NCBI GenBank assembly: GCA_025055115.1
Contig: JANWYJ010000033.1
Coordinates: 62,001-126,000, forward strand
DNA: 64,000 nucleotides
Direction: 5' to 3'
Source of the DNA: Gemmata sp.
Lineage (GTDB): Bacteria; Planctomycetota; Planctomycetia; Gemmatales; Gemmataceae
The notes under the pieces are model-generated. The model was not told where the DNA came from and searched no databases. It worked only from the letters and a program-made list of their open reading frames with translations. Position numbers and translations under genes: made by a program. Of this stretch, positions 9,872 to 19,015 are shown in pieces (position 1 is the first letter of the stretch; each line of letters opens with the position of its first letter).

Positions 9872-11830
9872 TTAAGGACATACTGGCACACACACTGGAA
9901 CGTAACGCTTGACGCAATAAGTCACGGTGTAAGGCTCCAGGTGGCAGGTGGTGTACGGCACCAACCGGCAAGCGGTGACAGGAATGACCTTGCACGTGGT
10001 GACCGGCACACAGCGAACACGTTCTTCACAGACATAGTTGACGCGGCACTGCCGCACCACACATTGGCGTTCCTCACTGACAATCCGGCAGGTCGTCACG
10101 GGGACCTGCCGCACGCACACTTCGGGCACCTGTTCCACCACGCAGCGTGTTTCGTAACGAACATGGTCTTCCTTCACCCAACGGCACGTGGTGTAGGTGA
10201 CAGGCCGTGTGATTTGGTGCGGAACCATCGTGCAGTGCCGCTTGGTCACATAGCGAACGTGTTCTTCTTTCACCCAGCGGCAGGTCTTGTAAGGAATCTG
10301 ACAGGTTTTCACCTCCTGGACCGTGTAGCAGCGTTTCTGCGTCACCAATTTGCAATGCGTCTCGGGTATTAGGCGGCAAGTGGTATAGGTGCAGTAACGA
10401 ACATGATGCTCCGGCACTGTATAGCAACGATATCGGGTTTCGTAACGGACCCGCTGTTCGGGCACGAGGCGACAGATCGTGTAGGGAACGTGCTTGACGC
10501 ATTCTTCCGGCACTTTGTAGCAGCGGGTACGGGTTTCATAACGAACGTGCTGTTCGGTCACCATCCGACAAACAGTTCGTGTGCACGTGCGCATTTCCGT
10601 TTGCGGCACTTTACGGCAAACAGGCACCATAACGGTCGTGCAAACCGGCTTGCAGACCATGCGGCATTCTTTCACCACCTGGTACTCTTCTCGCGGCACC
10701 CACACTTTCCGGCACACGGTACGGCCAGGGCACTGAATCGTTTGCGGAACCAGACACCCTGGAACGTAATAACTCGTGCAGGTACACGGATCGAACACGC
10801 ACGTTCCGGGCGTGCGCACATAACGAGTGATGACCGGGCCAGGAATGTAATCGACCACGGTTTCATAATGACCGGTGCAAACTTTCACCACACGTTCCGT
10901 CTCCACCGGTTCCATCACATAGCTGATTCGCTGCTGGGGGACGTAGTCGATCTCCGTGCGGTAGGTCGTCACCGGAACACAATACGTCTGGGTTTCGTAG
11001 ACGGGGCGAACAGTGCAATAGGGAATGGCCACCTGATACGGCTGTATTTCCGTCCGCCACGTGGTGTAGCGCACTTCACGCACATGCTGTTCGAACTCCT
11101 TGCGATACACCGTGTAAGGAATTTCTACCGTGTATGGCTCACGAACGACGCGATAGGTGGTGTAGGGAATTTCGCGAACATGTTGCTCGTACACCGGGCG
11201 ATTCACGGTGTAGGTGACGGGCACTTGAACATGTTCCACCACCGGCCGGTTAACAACATAAGTATGCGTGCGGACATGCTCTTCGATGACCGGTCGCATC
11301 ACACAATAAGGTACGGCGACCTGGTATTCGTGAACCTGTGGTTTCCACACGGTTTGCACAACGTCCTTCACATATTGTTCGTACACGGGCCGCACGGTGC
11401 TATACGGAACAGCCACTTGGAAGGTCCGCGTTACCGGACGCAAGACCGTGAACGTCTGCTGTTGCAGTTGGGTTTCGTACACCGGCCTTTGAACGGTGTA
11501 GGTCCGAACCGTATCGAAGTATTCGACCACGGGGCGTTGCACGGTGTAGCGTTGTTCAACGTAGTTCGTCTCGCGCACCGTCTGGTAGGTGGTGTACTCT
11601 TCAGCGCGGTATTCTGTTTTGTACACCGGGCGATAGCCAACCTGTTGATACTGTTCGATCACCGGTTGGTAGTGGACTGTGGCGGTGGGAATGCAGGGCA
11701 CCGCGCATTGATCGGGCGTCACACACCGTCGGGGATATTTCAGCGCACCGCAGTGGCAGGCGAAAACGGGTGGGGCCTGAAGTACAAGCCCCACCAGTGC
11801 AACCAGACACAACTTGAGATGCTGCCTCAT
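9872..11830 (-). CDS. Secreted YTV-type repeat protein (cell-surface protein)
   Basis: 652 residues from the ATG at 11830; upstream in-frame sequence is unlikely to be coding. Signal peptide MRQHLKLCLVALVGLVLQAP, then mature sequence from about FACHC. Two zones are visible. Residues about 50-330 are nearly Cys-free repeats rich in Tyr, Thr and Val, with the recurring patterns YTVxRPVYEQxV and VAVPYxxxRPV. Residues about 330-652 are Cys-rich units of about 32 residues with the pattern CRxVxEEHVRYxTxxxC. This matches the YTV-domain proteins reported from planctomycete cell envelopes; a role in a disulfide-linked surface layer is inferred. It is followed by an intrinsic terminator. Confidence 0.85.
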   Translation of the reverse strand: MRQHLKLCLVALVGLVLQAPPVFACHCGALKYPRRCVTPDQCAVPCIPTATVHYQPVIEQYQQVGYRPVYKTEYRAEEYTTYQTVRETNYVEQRYTVQRPVVEYFDTVRTYTVQRPVYETQLQQQTFTVLRPVTRTFQVAVPYSTVRPVYEQYVKDVVQTVWKPQVHEYQVAVPYCVMRPVIEEHVRTHTYVVNRPVVEHVQVPVTYTVNRPVYEQHVREIPYTTYRVVREPYTVEIPYTVYRKEFEQHVREVRYTTWRTEIQPYQVAIPYCTVRPVYETQTYCVPVTTYRTEIDYVPQQRISYVMEPVETERVVKVCTGHYETVVDYIPGPVITRYVRTPGTCVFDPCTCTSYYVPGCLVPQTIQCPGRTVCRKVWVPREEYQVVKECRMVCKPVCTTVMVPVCRKVPQTEMRTCTRTVCRMVTEQHVRYETRTRCYKVPEECVKHVPYTICRLVPEQRVRYETRYRCYTVPEHHVRYCTYTTCRLIPETHCKLVTQKRCYTVQEVKTCQIPYKTCRWVKEEHVRYVTKRHCTMVPHQITRPVTYTTCRWVKEDHVRYETRCVVEQVPEVCVRQVPVTTCRIVSEERQCVVRQCRVNYVCEERVRCVPVTTCKVIPVTACRLVPYTTCHLEPYTVTYCVKRYVPVCVPVCP

Positions 11831-12217
11831 GGGAACAATCCCCGTGCTGAGAATCGATGCTGTCGAGCAACCATCCCCGGTTGGAAATGAACCGGGCATT
11901 ATGAGAAATTTGCCCGATGCCGTGGGCCAGCAACAGCTTGCTCGGCTGCTTACCCGCAATCTTTACGCATCCGCCCACGGCGAGACCGGCACAACGGCGT
12001 TTCCCAGATTGTTTCTTGCCGCCGACACAATCCACACCACCCGTACGGTTGCTTCAAAACCACCATTTTCGAAGCCCATCCTGGGTTTCATCCAATTCCG
12101 ACTGTGGCCAGTAGCCACGGCTCCGGTGGGATTGTTCACCGATCTAGGCGCAACTGATTAAGATGGAGGAGAACGTCGGCGGGGCTTCAGCCCAGCGACG
12201 GAGAGTTGAGGTACGCT
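11831..12217. other. Divergent intergenic region
   Basis: 387 bp between the divergent YTV gene and the next hypothetical gene. It must hold the promoters of both, but I see no convincing -35/-10 pair with proper spacing and no repeat. The sequence GATTAAGATGG near 12150 resembles short sequences before gpsA and clpC, but no matching -35 box is present. Confidence 0.5.
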
Positions 12218-13117
12218 ATGAGCCACTCCCCAACCGCGCTGCGCAATGCTCACATCCAAACACCTATCCTGGAGCGGGAAGAGTACATCGAGCAAGCGTA
12301 TCTCTTTCGCACGGTACGCGAGCGGCTGATGGAAAATCAGGCCGCGCAAGACATTCTTCAAACGGTTCATGAGGAACTGCTCTCCAGTACGCGTTTGCCC
12401 TATGCGGTCCAGTTTCTGGCCACTGAGTTGAAGCACACCGGCTTGCTCGCCAGCGGCTTTGCCAAGCTGCCGCATTACTTCACGGCGTTTCAAACGTTTG
12501 TCATTCGTCAGGCCGAAGAGGAAAAGTCCCGTTTCCCGATGACCACAGCGTTTCTCATCCTCGAACGCGAGGCTCACTATCGTGCCAACAACCCCACCCC
12601 GGCCGGATTGTTCGTCTACCAGTTTGAATGCATTGCCCGGAACCGGTTGGGTTATCTCGACGGCCTCGCAGCGATGGCTCAAGACCCCCTCTACAATGAT
12701 GATTGGCGCGCGTACTTCGACCTTTTGCGCAAACAGATCGGTTCCATCGACTTTTGCGACCTTGTATATCTGCGTTCCGAGTACTACCGACTCGAAGAGA
12801 GACGCCGCAATCCAGCGTTTGAACCCGCGCTACCAGTACTTTTTGGCGAAAAAGAAGGCAAAATCGCCAAGGCCAGCCGCCATCGCGACCCCCTATATTT
12901 GTTCGCAGCCTTGCAACGCCAACTGGGATACCCAGAAGTTCCGCGCTTCAAACTCCGCGACGACACCACCACGAAATTGGAAGCCATCCAGCAAAAATTG
13001 CGCGAACTGGAAATGCGCATCAAATTGGCCGAAAGCGAACTTCGCGGCAGCGTCGATCTGAGTCAGTTTGGGAAACCCGAACTCCTCAAGGATTTCCCCC
13101 CTGACGACGACATCTAA
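12218..13117 (+). CDS. Conserved hypothetical cytoplasmic protein
   Basis: 299 residues starting at the ATG at 12218, preceded by GAGG with a six-base gap; a TTG four codons upstream is less likely. No signal peptide or membrane helix. The sequence is largely alpha-helical, with a charged heptad-like stretch near the C-terminus (KLEAIQQKLRELEMRIKLAE) that should form a coiled coil, and an acidic end (DFPPDDDI). I do not recognise a named family; the style and codon use fit a planctomycete-conserved protein. Transcribed alone, divergent from the YTV gene. Confidence 0.7.
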   Translation: MSHSPTALRNAHIQTPILEREEYIEQAYLFRTVRERLMENQAAQDILQTVHEELLSSTRLPYAVQFLATELKHTGLLASGFAKLPHYFTAFQTFVIRQAEEEKSRFPMTTAFLILEREAHYRANNPTPAGLFVYQFECIARNRLGYLDGLAAMAQDPLYNDDWRAYFDLLRKQIGSIDFCDLVYLRSEYYRLEERRRNPAFEPALPVLFGEKEGKIAKASRHRDPLYLFAALQRQLGYPEVPRFKLRDDTTTKLEAIQQKLRELEMRIKLAESELRGSVDLSQFGKPELLKDFPPDDDI

Positions 13118-13276
13118 TGTACATATGAGCAATAATGGTGGCGTTGTCAAATCCTGGTGGCAATTTTTTCCAAAATTTCGGGAAGTTCCAACACCGCAGA
13201 ACATAACAGCAGCCGCACCCGCCGATGGGGCGTCGAAGTGGCGAGCGGTTGTGAACTCCCCGTGCTATTCAGATCA

Positions 13277-13510
13277 TCACGCGGAGGTCGGGCGGGTATT
13301 GCTGCGGAAGGCTTGTAGCACTTCGTAGAGGTCTTGGCTGACGGCCACCTCATCATCCAAAAAATCCTTCAACCACACAAAATTCATCCGCTGCGCCAAG
13401 GCGACAACGGGCAGCAAGTCGCCCAGCCGCACCCGGACTTCTGGTTCGGGAATGGGGTCGAAATCGCTCTCCTCGTGGGGCGGGGTGTAGAGCTTGAGAC
13501 GGGCCGCCAT
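13277..13510 (-). CDS. Small conserved hypothetical protein
   Basis: 77 residues. The ATG at 13510 has a strong GGAGG five bases upstream, which decides the start. The sequence is acidic at the front (YTPPHEESDFDPIPEPE) and carries the segment VRVRLGDLLPVVALAQRMNF followed by WLKDFLDDEVAVSQDLYEVL, a pattern I associate with short planctomycete proteins of unknown function. No cysteines and no membrane segment. It faces the hypothetical gene at 12218-13117 tail to tail, and lies head to head with gpsA. Confidence 0.7.
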   Translation of the reverse strand: MAARLKLYTPPHEESDFDPIPEPEVRVRLGDLLPVVALAQRMNFVWLKDFLDDEVAVSQDLYEVLQAFRSNTRPTSA

Positions 13511-13730
13511 GGCATCCTCCTTGGCATCGGCAGATTCGCTCTCAGTCCTCCGTGGGTCCTCTCCCGGAGTCCGGCGACCGGCGCGCGAATCGTTCGTTTC
13601 TTGCCCATCGACCGCAGCTCAGCCACCGCTTCAGCTCCAGCCAACCAGACCGCCCATTTTTCCCACCGAGTGGATAAGATGTACCGAAACGAGAGGTTAT
13701 GCGTCGGTTCGCGATTGGCAGGATCGCCTC

Positions 13731-14726
13731 ATGACGACTTTCGCAATTCTTGGCAGTGGCGGTTGGGGTACCGCGATGGCGGTTCTGTTAGCCAAGAACC
13801 CCGACTATCGCATCCGGTTGTGGAGCGCCCATGCCGAGAATGCCGAATTGATCCGCCGCACCCGTTGTAACGAGCGGTTATTGCCAGGTGTGCTGTTGGC
13901 CGATTCGATTGTTGTCACGGGGGATGAAGCCGAAGCGGTGGCCGACGCCGATGGCTGGATCACGGCGATTCCCACGGCGTATCTGCGGAGCACGCTGACG
14001 CGCCTGGCCCGGGTGCGAACTTCGGATGTGCCGGTGATCAGTTTGACCAAAGGCATCGAGATCGACACTTTTCGCCGCCCTTCGGAAATCATTGCCGAAA
14101 CTCTCCAGACCGAAAATGTCGCAGTCCTCAGTGGCCCCAGCCATGCCGAAGAAGTGGCCCGGGGGTTGCCAACCTCGGTGGTAGTAGCCGCGGCCGACGC
14201 CCGCCTGGCGGTCTGGGTGCAGCAGCGGTTCGCGTCCGACCGTTTTCGGGTCTACACCAATAGCGACCTGATCGGTGTGGAATTGGCCGGGGCCTTGAAG
14301 AATGTCATCGGTATTGCCGCAGGCGTCTGCGATGGCTTGGGTTACGGCGACAACGCCAAAGCCGCCCTGCTCACCCGCGGCTTGGTGGAAATGGCCCGCT
14401 TCGGGGTTGCGCAAGGGGCCGAACATGCAACCTTTTACGGTTTAGCCGGCACCGGCGACCTGATCACCACCTGTTTCAGCCCCCACGGGCGGAACCGGCG
14501 CGTCGGGTATCGATTAGGCCGGGGCGAACCCCTGGACGAAGTGCTCCGGGGGCCACAGGTCGCCGAAGGGGTTTTCACCAGCCGCAGTGTTCACGATCGC
14601 GCAGTCCGCAGCGGCCTCGACATCCCGATTATGGCCGGTGTCTACCAAGTGCTGTATGAAGGCAAACCGCCACTGGTGGCTGTGCAAGACCTCATGACAC
14701 GCAGCCAAAAACAGGAGAAATTGTGA
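13731..14726 (+). CDS. gpsA: Glycerol-3-phosphate dehydrogenase [NAD(P)+]
   Basis: Reduces dihydroxyacetone phosphate to sn-glycerol-3-phosphate for phospholipid synthesis. 331 residues from the ATG at 13731, with AGGA upstream; longer in-frame starts read through non-conserved sequence. Visible: the Rossmann motif ILGSGGWGTAMA at residues 5-16, the TKGIE and GPSHAEE segments, the catalytic Lys in LAGALKNVIGIAAG, and the GLAGTGDLITTC and RNRRVGYRLG motifs. It starts a run of closely spaced + strand genes (DUF1802, SDR, membrane proteins), the later ones overlapping. Confidence 0.97.
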   Translation: MTTFAILGSGGWGTAMAVLLAKNPDYRIRLWSAHAENAELIRRTRCNERLLPGVLLADSIVVTGDEAEAVADADGWITAIPTAYLRSTLTRLARVRTSDVPVISLTKGIEIDTFRRPSEIIAETLQTENVAVLSGPSHAEEVARGLPTSVVVAAADARLAVWVQQRFASDRFRVYTNSDLIGVELAGALKNVIGIAAGVCDGLGYGDNAKAALLTRGLVEMARFGVAQGAEHATFYGLAGTGDLITTCFSPHGRNRRVGYRLGRGEPLDEVLRGPQVAEGVFTSRSVHDRAVRSGLDIPIMAGVYQVLYEGKPPLVAVQDLMTRSQKQEKL

Positions 14727-14796
14727 CCCGTTCCGCACCATTCCAAGCACTGGCTGGCGATTCAAACCCTGGGAGTTGATACAACAAGGAGCCGTG

Positions 14797-15360
14797 GTGA
14801 TCTGCTCGGTGGCGTTCAAAGAATGGGCTGTCGTTTGTGCGGCCCTGGCGCAGGGGCGTCAGTCGCTGATCCTGCGCAAAGGGGGCATCGCCGAAGAGAA
14901 GGGCGTGTTCACCCCCGAGTATTCGGAATTTCTCCTGTACCCGACTTACTTTCACGAACAGCGTAGCAAAGTCAAGCCGACGTTCGCCGCGGACTTCGAG
15001 GCCGCCGAACGCGCTCGACCACCGGCTGGCCGGGTCCGTATCCAGCTCTTGGCCCGTGTGCAGGCGGTATTCCCCATCACGAACTTGGCTTGCGCACTGG
15101 CTCTCGATCCGCTACACGTTTGGACGACTGAAGTCGTTACGCAGCGGTTCTATTACCGGACACCAGGCTTGTTTGCACTGGCCGTTCGGGTATTCGCATT
15201 GCCACAACCGGTGGAAGTCGTTGAGCGACCCGAATACGCGGGGTGCAAAACCTGGGTGAATCTGGATTGTGGCGTTGATACCACGGGGGCAACCCCGGTT
15301 CTTTCCGAGGAATCGTTCGCCGCATTCACACGCCTCCTGACACAACTGTCAACGCCATGA
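14797..15360 (+). CDS. DUF1802 family protein
   Basis: 187 residues. The start is placed at GTG 14797 because AAGGAG lies five bases upstream; GTG 14794 and TTG 14776 are also in frame. The sequence opens AFKEWAVVCAALAQGRQSLILRKGGI and contains FLLYPTYFHEQ, typical of DUF1802, a cytoplasmic family of unknown function. Its stop overlaps the start of the SDR gene (ATGA), implying coupled translation. Confidence 0.85.
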   Translation: MICSVAFKEWAVVCAALAQGRQSLILRKGGIAEEKGVFTPEYSEFLLYPTYFHEQRSKVKPTFAADFEAAERARPPAGRVRIQLLARVQAVFPITNLACALALDPLHVWTTEVVTQRFYYRTPGLFALAVRVFALPQPVEVVERPEYAGCKTWVNLDCGVDTTGATPVLSEESFAAFTRLLTQLSTP

Positions 15361-16115
15361 ATGAACCAAAAGTGGCCCTCGTTACTGGCAGCGGCAAACG
15401 CCGGGTGGGTTCGCAGGTGGCAGCCGCACTGGCCGCACGCGGTTATGCGTTGGCGATTCACTATCGCACCGCGCAGGTCGAAGCACAGGAAACGGCCGCG
15501 GCCCTGGCTGCGCAGCACAAGGTAGCCACGCAGCTCGTCCAGGCCGACCTTAGCGACGAATCCGCGGTCCAGCATCTGGTGCACGCCGTTTATGAAAAAT
15601 TCGGCCGGGTCGATGTTCTGGTCAATTGTGCGGCCATTTGGAACCGCAAACCGTTGGAAGAGGTCACCGCGGCCGATGTCCGTGTGCATTTCGAGACGAA
15701 CCTTCTGGGTACGTTTCTAATGTGTCAGCATGTTGGCCTCAAGATGGTGCAACAGCCGGGGGGGGGGTGCATCATCAATATCGGCGATTGGGCCGATGTG
15801 CGGCCGTACCGCGATTACGCCGCCTACTTTCCGAGCAAAGCGGCCATCCCAGGGCTGACGCGGGTCTTCGCGGTCGAACTGGGCACGCGCAATCCCCGGG
15901 TTCGCGTCAATGCCATATTACCCGGACCGGTTCTCCTCCCCCCCGAATTGCCGCAAGAGGAGAAGGAGCAAGTCATTGCGGCCACGCTCGTCAAACGCGA
16001 AGGAAGCCCCGCCCATGTCGCCGCCGCTGTTCTACACTTCATCGACAACGACTTTGTCACCGGCACCTGCTTGCCGGTGGATGGCGGCCGCAGCGTGTTC
16101 GCTGGCGGCTGGTGA
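15357..16115 (+). CDS. SDR oxidoreductase, pteridine-reductase/FolM-like
   Basis: 252-residue short-chain dehydrogenase. The cofactor loop is TGSGKRRVG (residues 10-18), with Arg favouring NADPH. NCAAIWN is the NAG-type motif. The active site holds YFPSK (YxxxK), while the usual catalytic Ser is replaced in NIGDWAD, as in pteridine reductases and dihydromonapterin reductase FolM, where Asp stands there. The C-terminal GTCLPVDGG is standard. A pterin substrate is therefore the best guess; 3-oxoacyl reductase is the alternative. Codons around 15758-15767 form a run of ten G (PGGG), a possible slippage site. It overlaps the DUF1802 stop. Confidence 0.85.
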   Translation: MNEPKVALVTGSGKRRVGSQVAAALAARGYALAIHYRTAQVEAQETAAALAAQHKVATQLVQADLSDESAVQHLVHAVYEKFGRVDVLVNCAAIWNRKPLEEVTAADVRVHFETNLLGTFLMCQHVGLKMVQQPGGGCIINIGDWADVRPYRDYAAYFPSKAAIPGLTRVFAVELGTRNPRVRVNAILPGPVLLPPELPQEEKEQVIAATLVKREGSPAHVAAAVLHFIDNDFVTGTCLPVDGGRSVFAGGW

Positions 16116-16130
16116 CACGTTCAACGAACT

Positions 16131-16916
16131 ATGGCGCCTTCTGTGCTATACAAAACCACCCCGCCCCGGGGCGGGCTTGCCATCGCCGTGGGCTTCTTCG
16201 CCACCTGGCAACTGATTTACATTCCCGCCGCCAATGTGATTGATCTGATTCCGCGGCGGCTGAACGAACCGCCGCTGGAACCGATTCGCGATACTTACCA
16301 AAAAACGGGTACCTTCACATCCCTTGAACCGCTCCAACGCGCTGCGGAGATCGCTGGCGACATCCTCGATTTCTGGTCGGAAATCAGCGGACAGGAGCAA
16401 GGCTGGTCGTTGTTCGCTCCTGGTCCGCCGCCGCACAGTGTCTTCCCCGCCGTGGAATTGCACTTCCCCGACGGTCGCTGCGAGACGCTCTTGTCACCAT
16501 TTGAACCTCTCAACAAACAGCATCCGCCACCGCGGTTGCCGTTGCTGTATACACATGTGTTCAACATCGAAGCTCAACTGACCTATCCGGTGTGGTATGC
16601 AGCCCCTGAGCTGGTCGCCGAACACCCTGAGTGGTTCACTGATTGGCCCGCCTTTGTCCAGGCGTGGCAGAAGCCCATCCGCGCGTACTTAGCGTGGCGA
16701 CTGCGGCAACATCAGATGGCCAATTCGCCGCAGCAATGGCCGGCCGAGGTGATTCTGAAGCATCGGTATGTCCGTTCCCCCCGACCCGGCGAAGCCCCCC
16801 ACTGGACGCATCCGGTTTTCGAACGCCCCTTTGCCAGGTGGCGACCCGCCGATGATACGATGGAAGCCTTCGACGTGATGACCCAGCGCTTCGTACTGGT
16901 GGAGGCGAAGCGATGA
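16131..16916 (+). CDS. Membrane-anchored hypothetical protein, HTTM partner
   Basis: 261 residues with one N-terminal membrane helix (GGLAIAVGFFATWQLIYIPAA) and a mostly soluble remainder rich in Trp and Pro (WSLFAPGPPPHSVFPAVELHF). The last codon overlaps the ATG of the HTTM gene, so the two are translationally coupled and probably work together at the membrane. The family is not recognised beyond its position next to HTTM. Start ATG 16131 is 15 bp after the SDR stop. Confidence 0.75.
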   Translation: MAPSVLYKTTPPRGGLAIAVGFFATWQLIYIPAANVIDLIPRRLNEPPLEPIRDTYQKTGTFTSLEPLQRAAEIAGDILDFWSEISGQEQGWSLFAPGPPPHSVFPAVELHFPDGRCETLLSPFEPLNKQHPPPRLPLLYTHVFNIEAQLTYPVWYAAPELVAEHPEWFTDWPAFVQAWQKPIRAYLAWRLRQHQMANSPQQWPAEVILKHRYVRSPRPGEAPHWTHPVFERPFARWRPADDTMEAFDVMTQRFVLVEAKR

Positions 16917-17872
16917 GTACAGCGGCCCGTGACGTGCAACAGGTAGGAATACAACCGTGGTTTCCCTGGCCGTTGTCGCGATGGCGGTGGTGGACCGAAG
17001 CCATTCCCGCCGAACGGGTAGCGGCGTTGCGGATCGCGACCGCTCTGGTCCTCTTGTTCGATCTGCTATTCACCTACTGGCCGCATTTTCACACGCTTTT
17101 TTCGCCGGAAGCGTTGGGTGGTCGTGATCTGTTTGCCGGGAAATTCCGAAGCGATCACTACTTCTGGTCGGTGCTGCGGTGGCTGCCCGACACGGGGGGG
17201 CCAGTGGTGGTATTGGCGGTGTGGACGGCTTCCGCCGTGGGGTTGTTGGTGGGATGGCGGCCGTTGCTGTGCGGTGTGGTGGCTTGGGTCTGTGCGGTGT
17301 CAGTGTGGAATATTACTCCTGGCGCGCACAACGGTGGCGACCGCCTGCGGCACACCTTGTTGCTGATGGTCGCGGTCAGCCAGGCCGGTGCGGTGTGGGG
17401 CCTGCACGCCAGCCACACTCCTGGTGAACGGCGGCGGATACTGGTTCCCGGTTGGCCGGTGAAAATCCTTTTTGTGCAACTGGCTGCGTTGTACTTCTTC
17501 AGTGGTTACTACAAACTGCTCAGCCCGATTTGGCGGAATGGTTACGTCATGTATTGGGCTTCACACGATCTGTATTGGTCGCTGTATCCGGAGCAAGCCA
17601 CGTGGATACCGGTTGCGATTCATCGGCTGACTGCGCAAATCACTCTCATTTGGGAATTGGGTTTTCCAGTGTTAGCGGTCTTACCCACAACCCGGGTGCC
17701 GACGCTGGTTTTGGGTCTTGTGTTTCACATAGGCACTCTCGTGACCTTGGAGGTGGGGTGTTTTGCCCTGTATTCGATGGCATGCTACACGGCGTTCGCG
17801 CCGTGGGAGCGCTGGCGGGAGTACCTCCGGGGCGCTACCGCTAACCCATCCGGCGCGACTGCGGACCGATGA
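16913..17872 (+). CDS. HTTM domain membrane protein
   Basis: 319 residues with six or more hydrophobic helices, for example VAALRIATALVLLFDLLFTY, VVVLAVWTASAVGLLVGW and LVLGLVFHIGTLVTLEVGCF. The helix after LFVQLAALYFFSGYYKLLSPIW fits the HTTM domain (related to the membrane part of vitamin-K-dependent gamma-carboxylase). The enzymatic activity of bacterial HTTM proteins is mostly unknown. It overlaps the upstream gene by ATGA and ends the gpsA-to-HTTM cluster. Confidence 0.85.
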   Translation: MSTAARDVQQVGIQPWFPWPLSRWRWWTEAIPAERVAALRIATALVLLFDLLFTYWPHFHTLFSPEALGGRDLFAGKFRSDHYFWSVLRWLPDTGGPVVVLAVWTASAVGLLVGWRPLLCGVVAWVCAVSVWNITPGAHNGGDRLRHTLLLMVAVSQAGAVWGLHASHTPGERRRILVPGWPVKILFVQLAALYFFSGYYKLLSPIWRNGYVMYWASHDLYWSLYPEQATWIPVAIHRLTAQITLIWELGFPVLAVLPTTRVPTLVLGLVFHIGTLVTLEVGCFALYSMACYTAFAPWERWREYLRGATANPSGATADR

Positions 17873-17902
17873 CCGGCCGTGGTTGAGCGTTCGTGTGCCG
17901 GG

Positions 17903-19015
17903 TCACTGCCGGGCTAATTGGCGGAGAACGGCGATGCCGCGGTGAAGGGTTTCGTCGCTGGCGGCGTAGGAGATGCGAAAGTGCGTATCGCGGCGGCTGA
18001 AGACGTTCCCGGGGATCATGAGCAACTGGTGCTGAAGGGCTTGGCGGACAAATTCCGTTGCTGTAGCGCGCGGCGCTTTGGGGAACAGATAAAAGGCTCC
18101 GCCGGGGATGACGAATTCGTAGTCGTTTTTGAGCGCATCGACGAGGAAATCCCGCTTCCGCTTGTAATCCGCGATCATCGCCGACACATCGTAGTTCATA
18201 GCGGCTACTCCCGCGTATTGCACGATGCTTGGGGCACAGACGAAGGTGAATTGCTGCAGTTTCGTCATGGTTTGAATCAGGGGTTGTGGACCGTGGGTCC
18301 AGCCGAGCCGCCAACCGGTCATGCCGTAGGATTTGCCGAAACCTTCGATCACGAGCACCTCAGGGTTGTACTGTGCGGGGGACGTCGGCGGAGCATCATA
18401 GTGGAAGGCGCGATAAATCTCGTCGCTGATGAGCAGCACGCCGCGGCGTTGGCACAATGCCGCGAGTTCTCGTTGCGTGGTGGTATCGAGGACGACACCG
18501 GTGGGGTTCGCGGGTGTGGATAGCAGGATGGCTTTGGTCCGCGGTGTGATGGCGTCGTTGAGCCGATTCAAATCGAGGCGAAAATCATCGTAAGTATCGA
18601 CTATAACAACACTTCCGCCCACCAATCTTACCAACTGCGGGTATGCGACAAAGTAGGGATCGGGGATGATCACTTCATCCCCCGGATCGATCGCGGCCAA
18701 TAGCGCCAGCAGCAATCCGCCACTGGTGCCGCTGGTGACGAGAACGGCACGGTTTTGACCGGGAAAACGCACTTGCACATCGGCTTGCAGAGCCGCCAGA
18801 AGCTCGGGAATTCCCTGCGTGACGGTGTAACCATTGTGGCCAGCGTCGATAGCGGCCTTGGCGGCGTTTTTGAGGGGTTCGGGAACGTCGAAGTGGGGCT
18901 GGCCGATGCTGAGGTTGATAGGATTTGGGAGGGATCGAGCCAGTTCAAAAACCTGGCGGACCCCCGAGATTTCGACTGTCTGGCTGCGGGCCGACAACCA
19001 ATCTTCGTACTTCAC
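17903..19015 (-). CDS. Class I/II pyridoxal-phosphate aminotransferase
   Basis: 370 residues from the GTG at 19015, which has GAGG eight bases upstream. The frame stays open for 109 more codons upstream, but that sequence is low-complexity and repeat-bearing. Fold-type I features: GGLLLALLAAIDPGDEV, PDPYF (Y121), STPANPTGVV (N170), SDEIY (D198, Y201) and the PLP lysine in GFGKSYGMTGWR (K228). It belongs to the aspartate/aromatic aminotransferase group; the amino-acid specificity cannot be read from sequence. Transcribed divergently from clpC. Confidence 0.9.
   Translation of the reverse strand: MKYEDWLSARSQTVEISGVRQVFELARSLPNPINLSIGQPHFDVPEPLKNAAKAAIDAGHNGYTVTQGIPELLAALQADVQVRFPGQNRAVLVTSGTSGGLLLALLAAIDPGDEVIIPDPYFVAYPQLVRLVGGSVVIVDTYDDFRLDLNRLNDAITPRTKAILLSTPANPTGVVLDTTTQRELAALCQRRGVLLISDEIYRAFHYDAPPTSPAQYNPEVLVIEGFGKSYGMTGWRLGWTHGPQPLIQTMTKLQQFTFVCAPSIVQYAGVAAMNYDVSAMIADYKRKRDFLVDALKNDYEFVIPGGAFYLFPKAPRATATEFVRQALQHQLLMIPGNVFSRRDTHFRISYAASDETLHRGIAVLRQLARQ

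Noticed and set aside
10403-11890. Long open frame (495 codons) on the + strand opposite the YTV gene
   Set aside because: It mirrors the repeats of the YTV gene, is His-rich with no family match, and the minus strand has the signal peptide, repeats and terminator.
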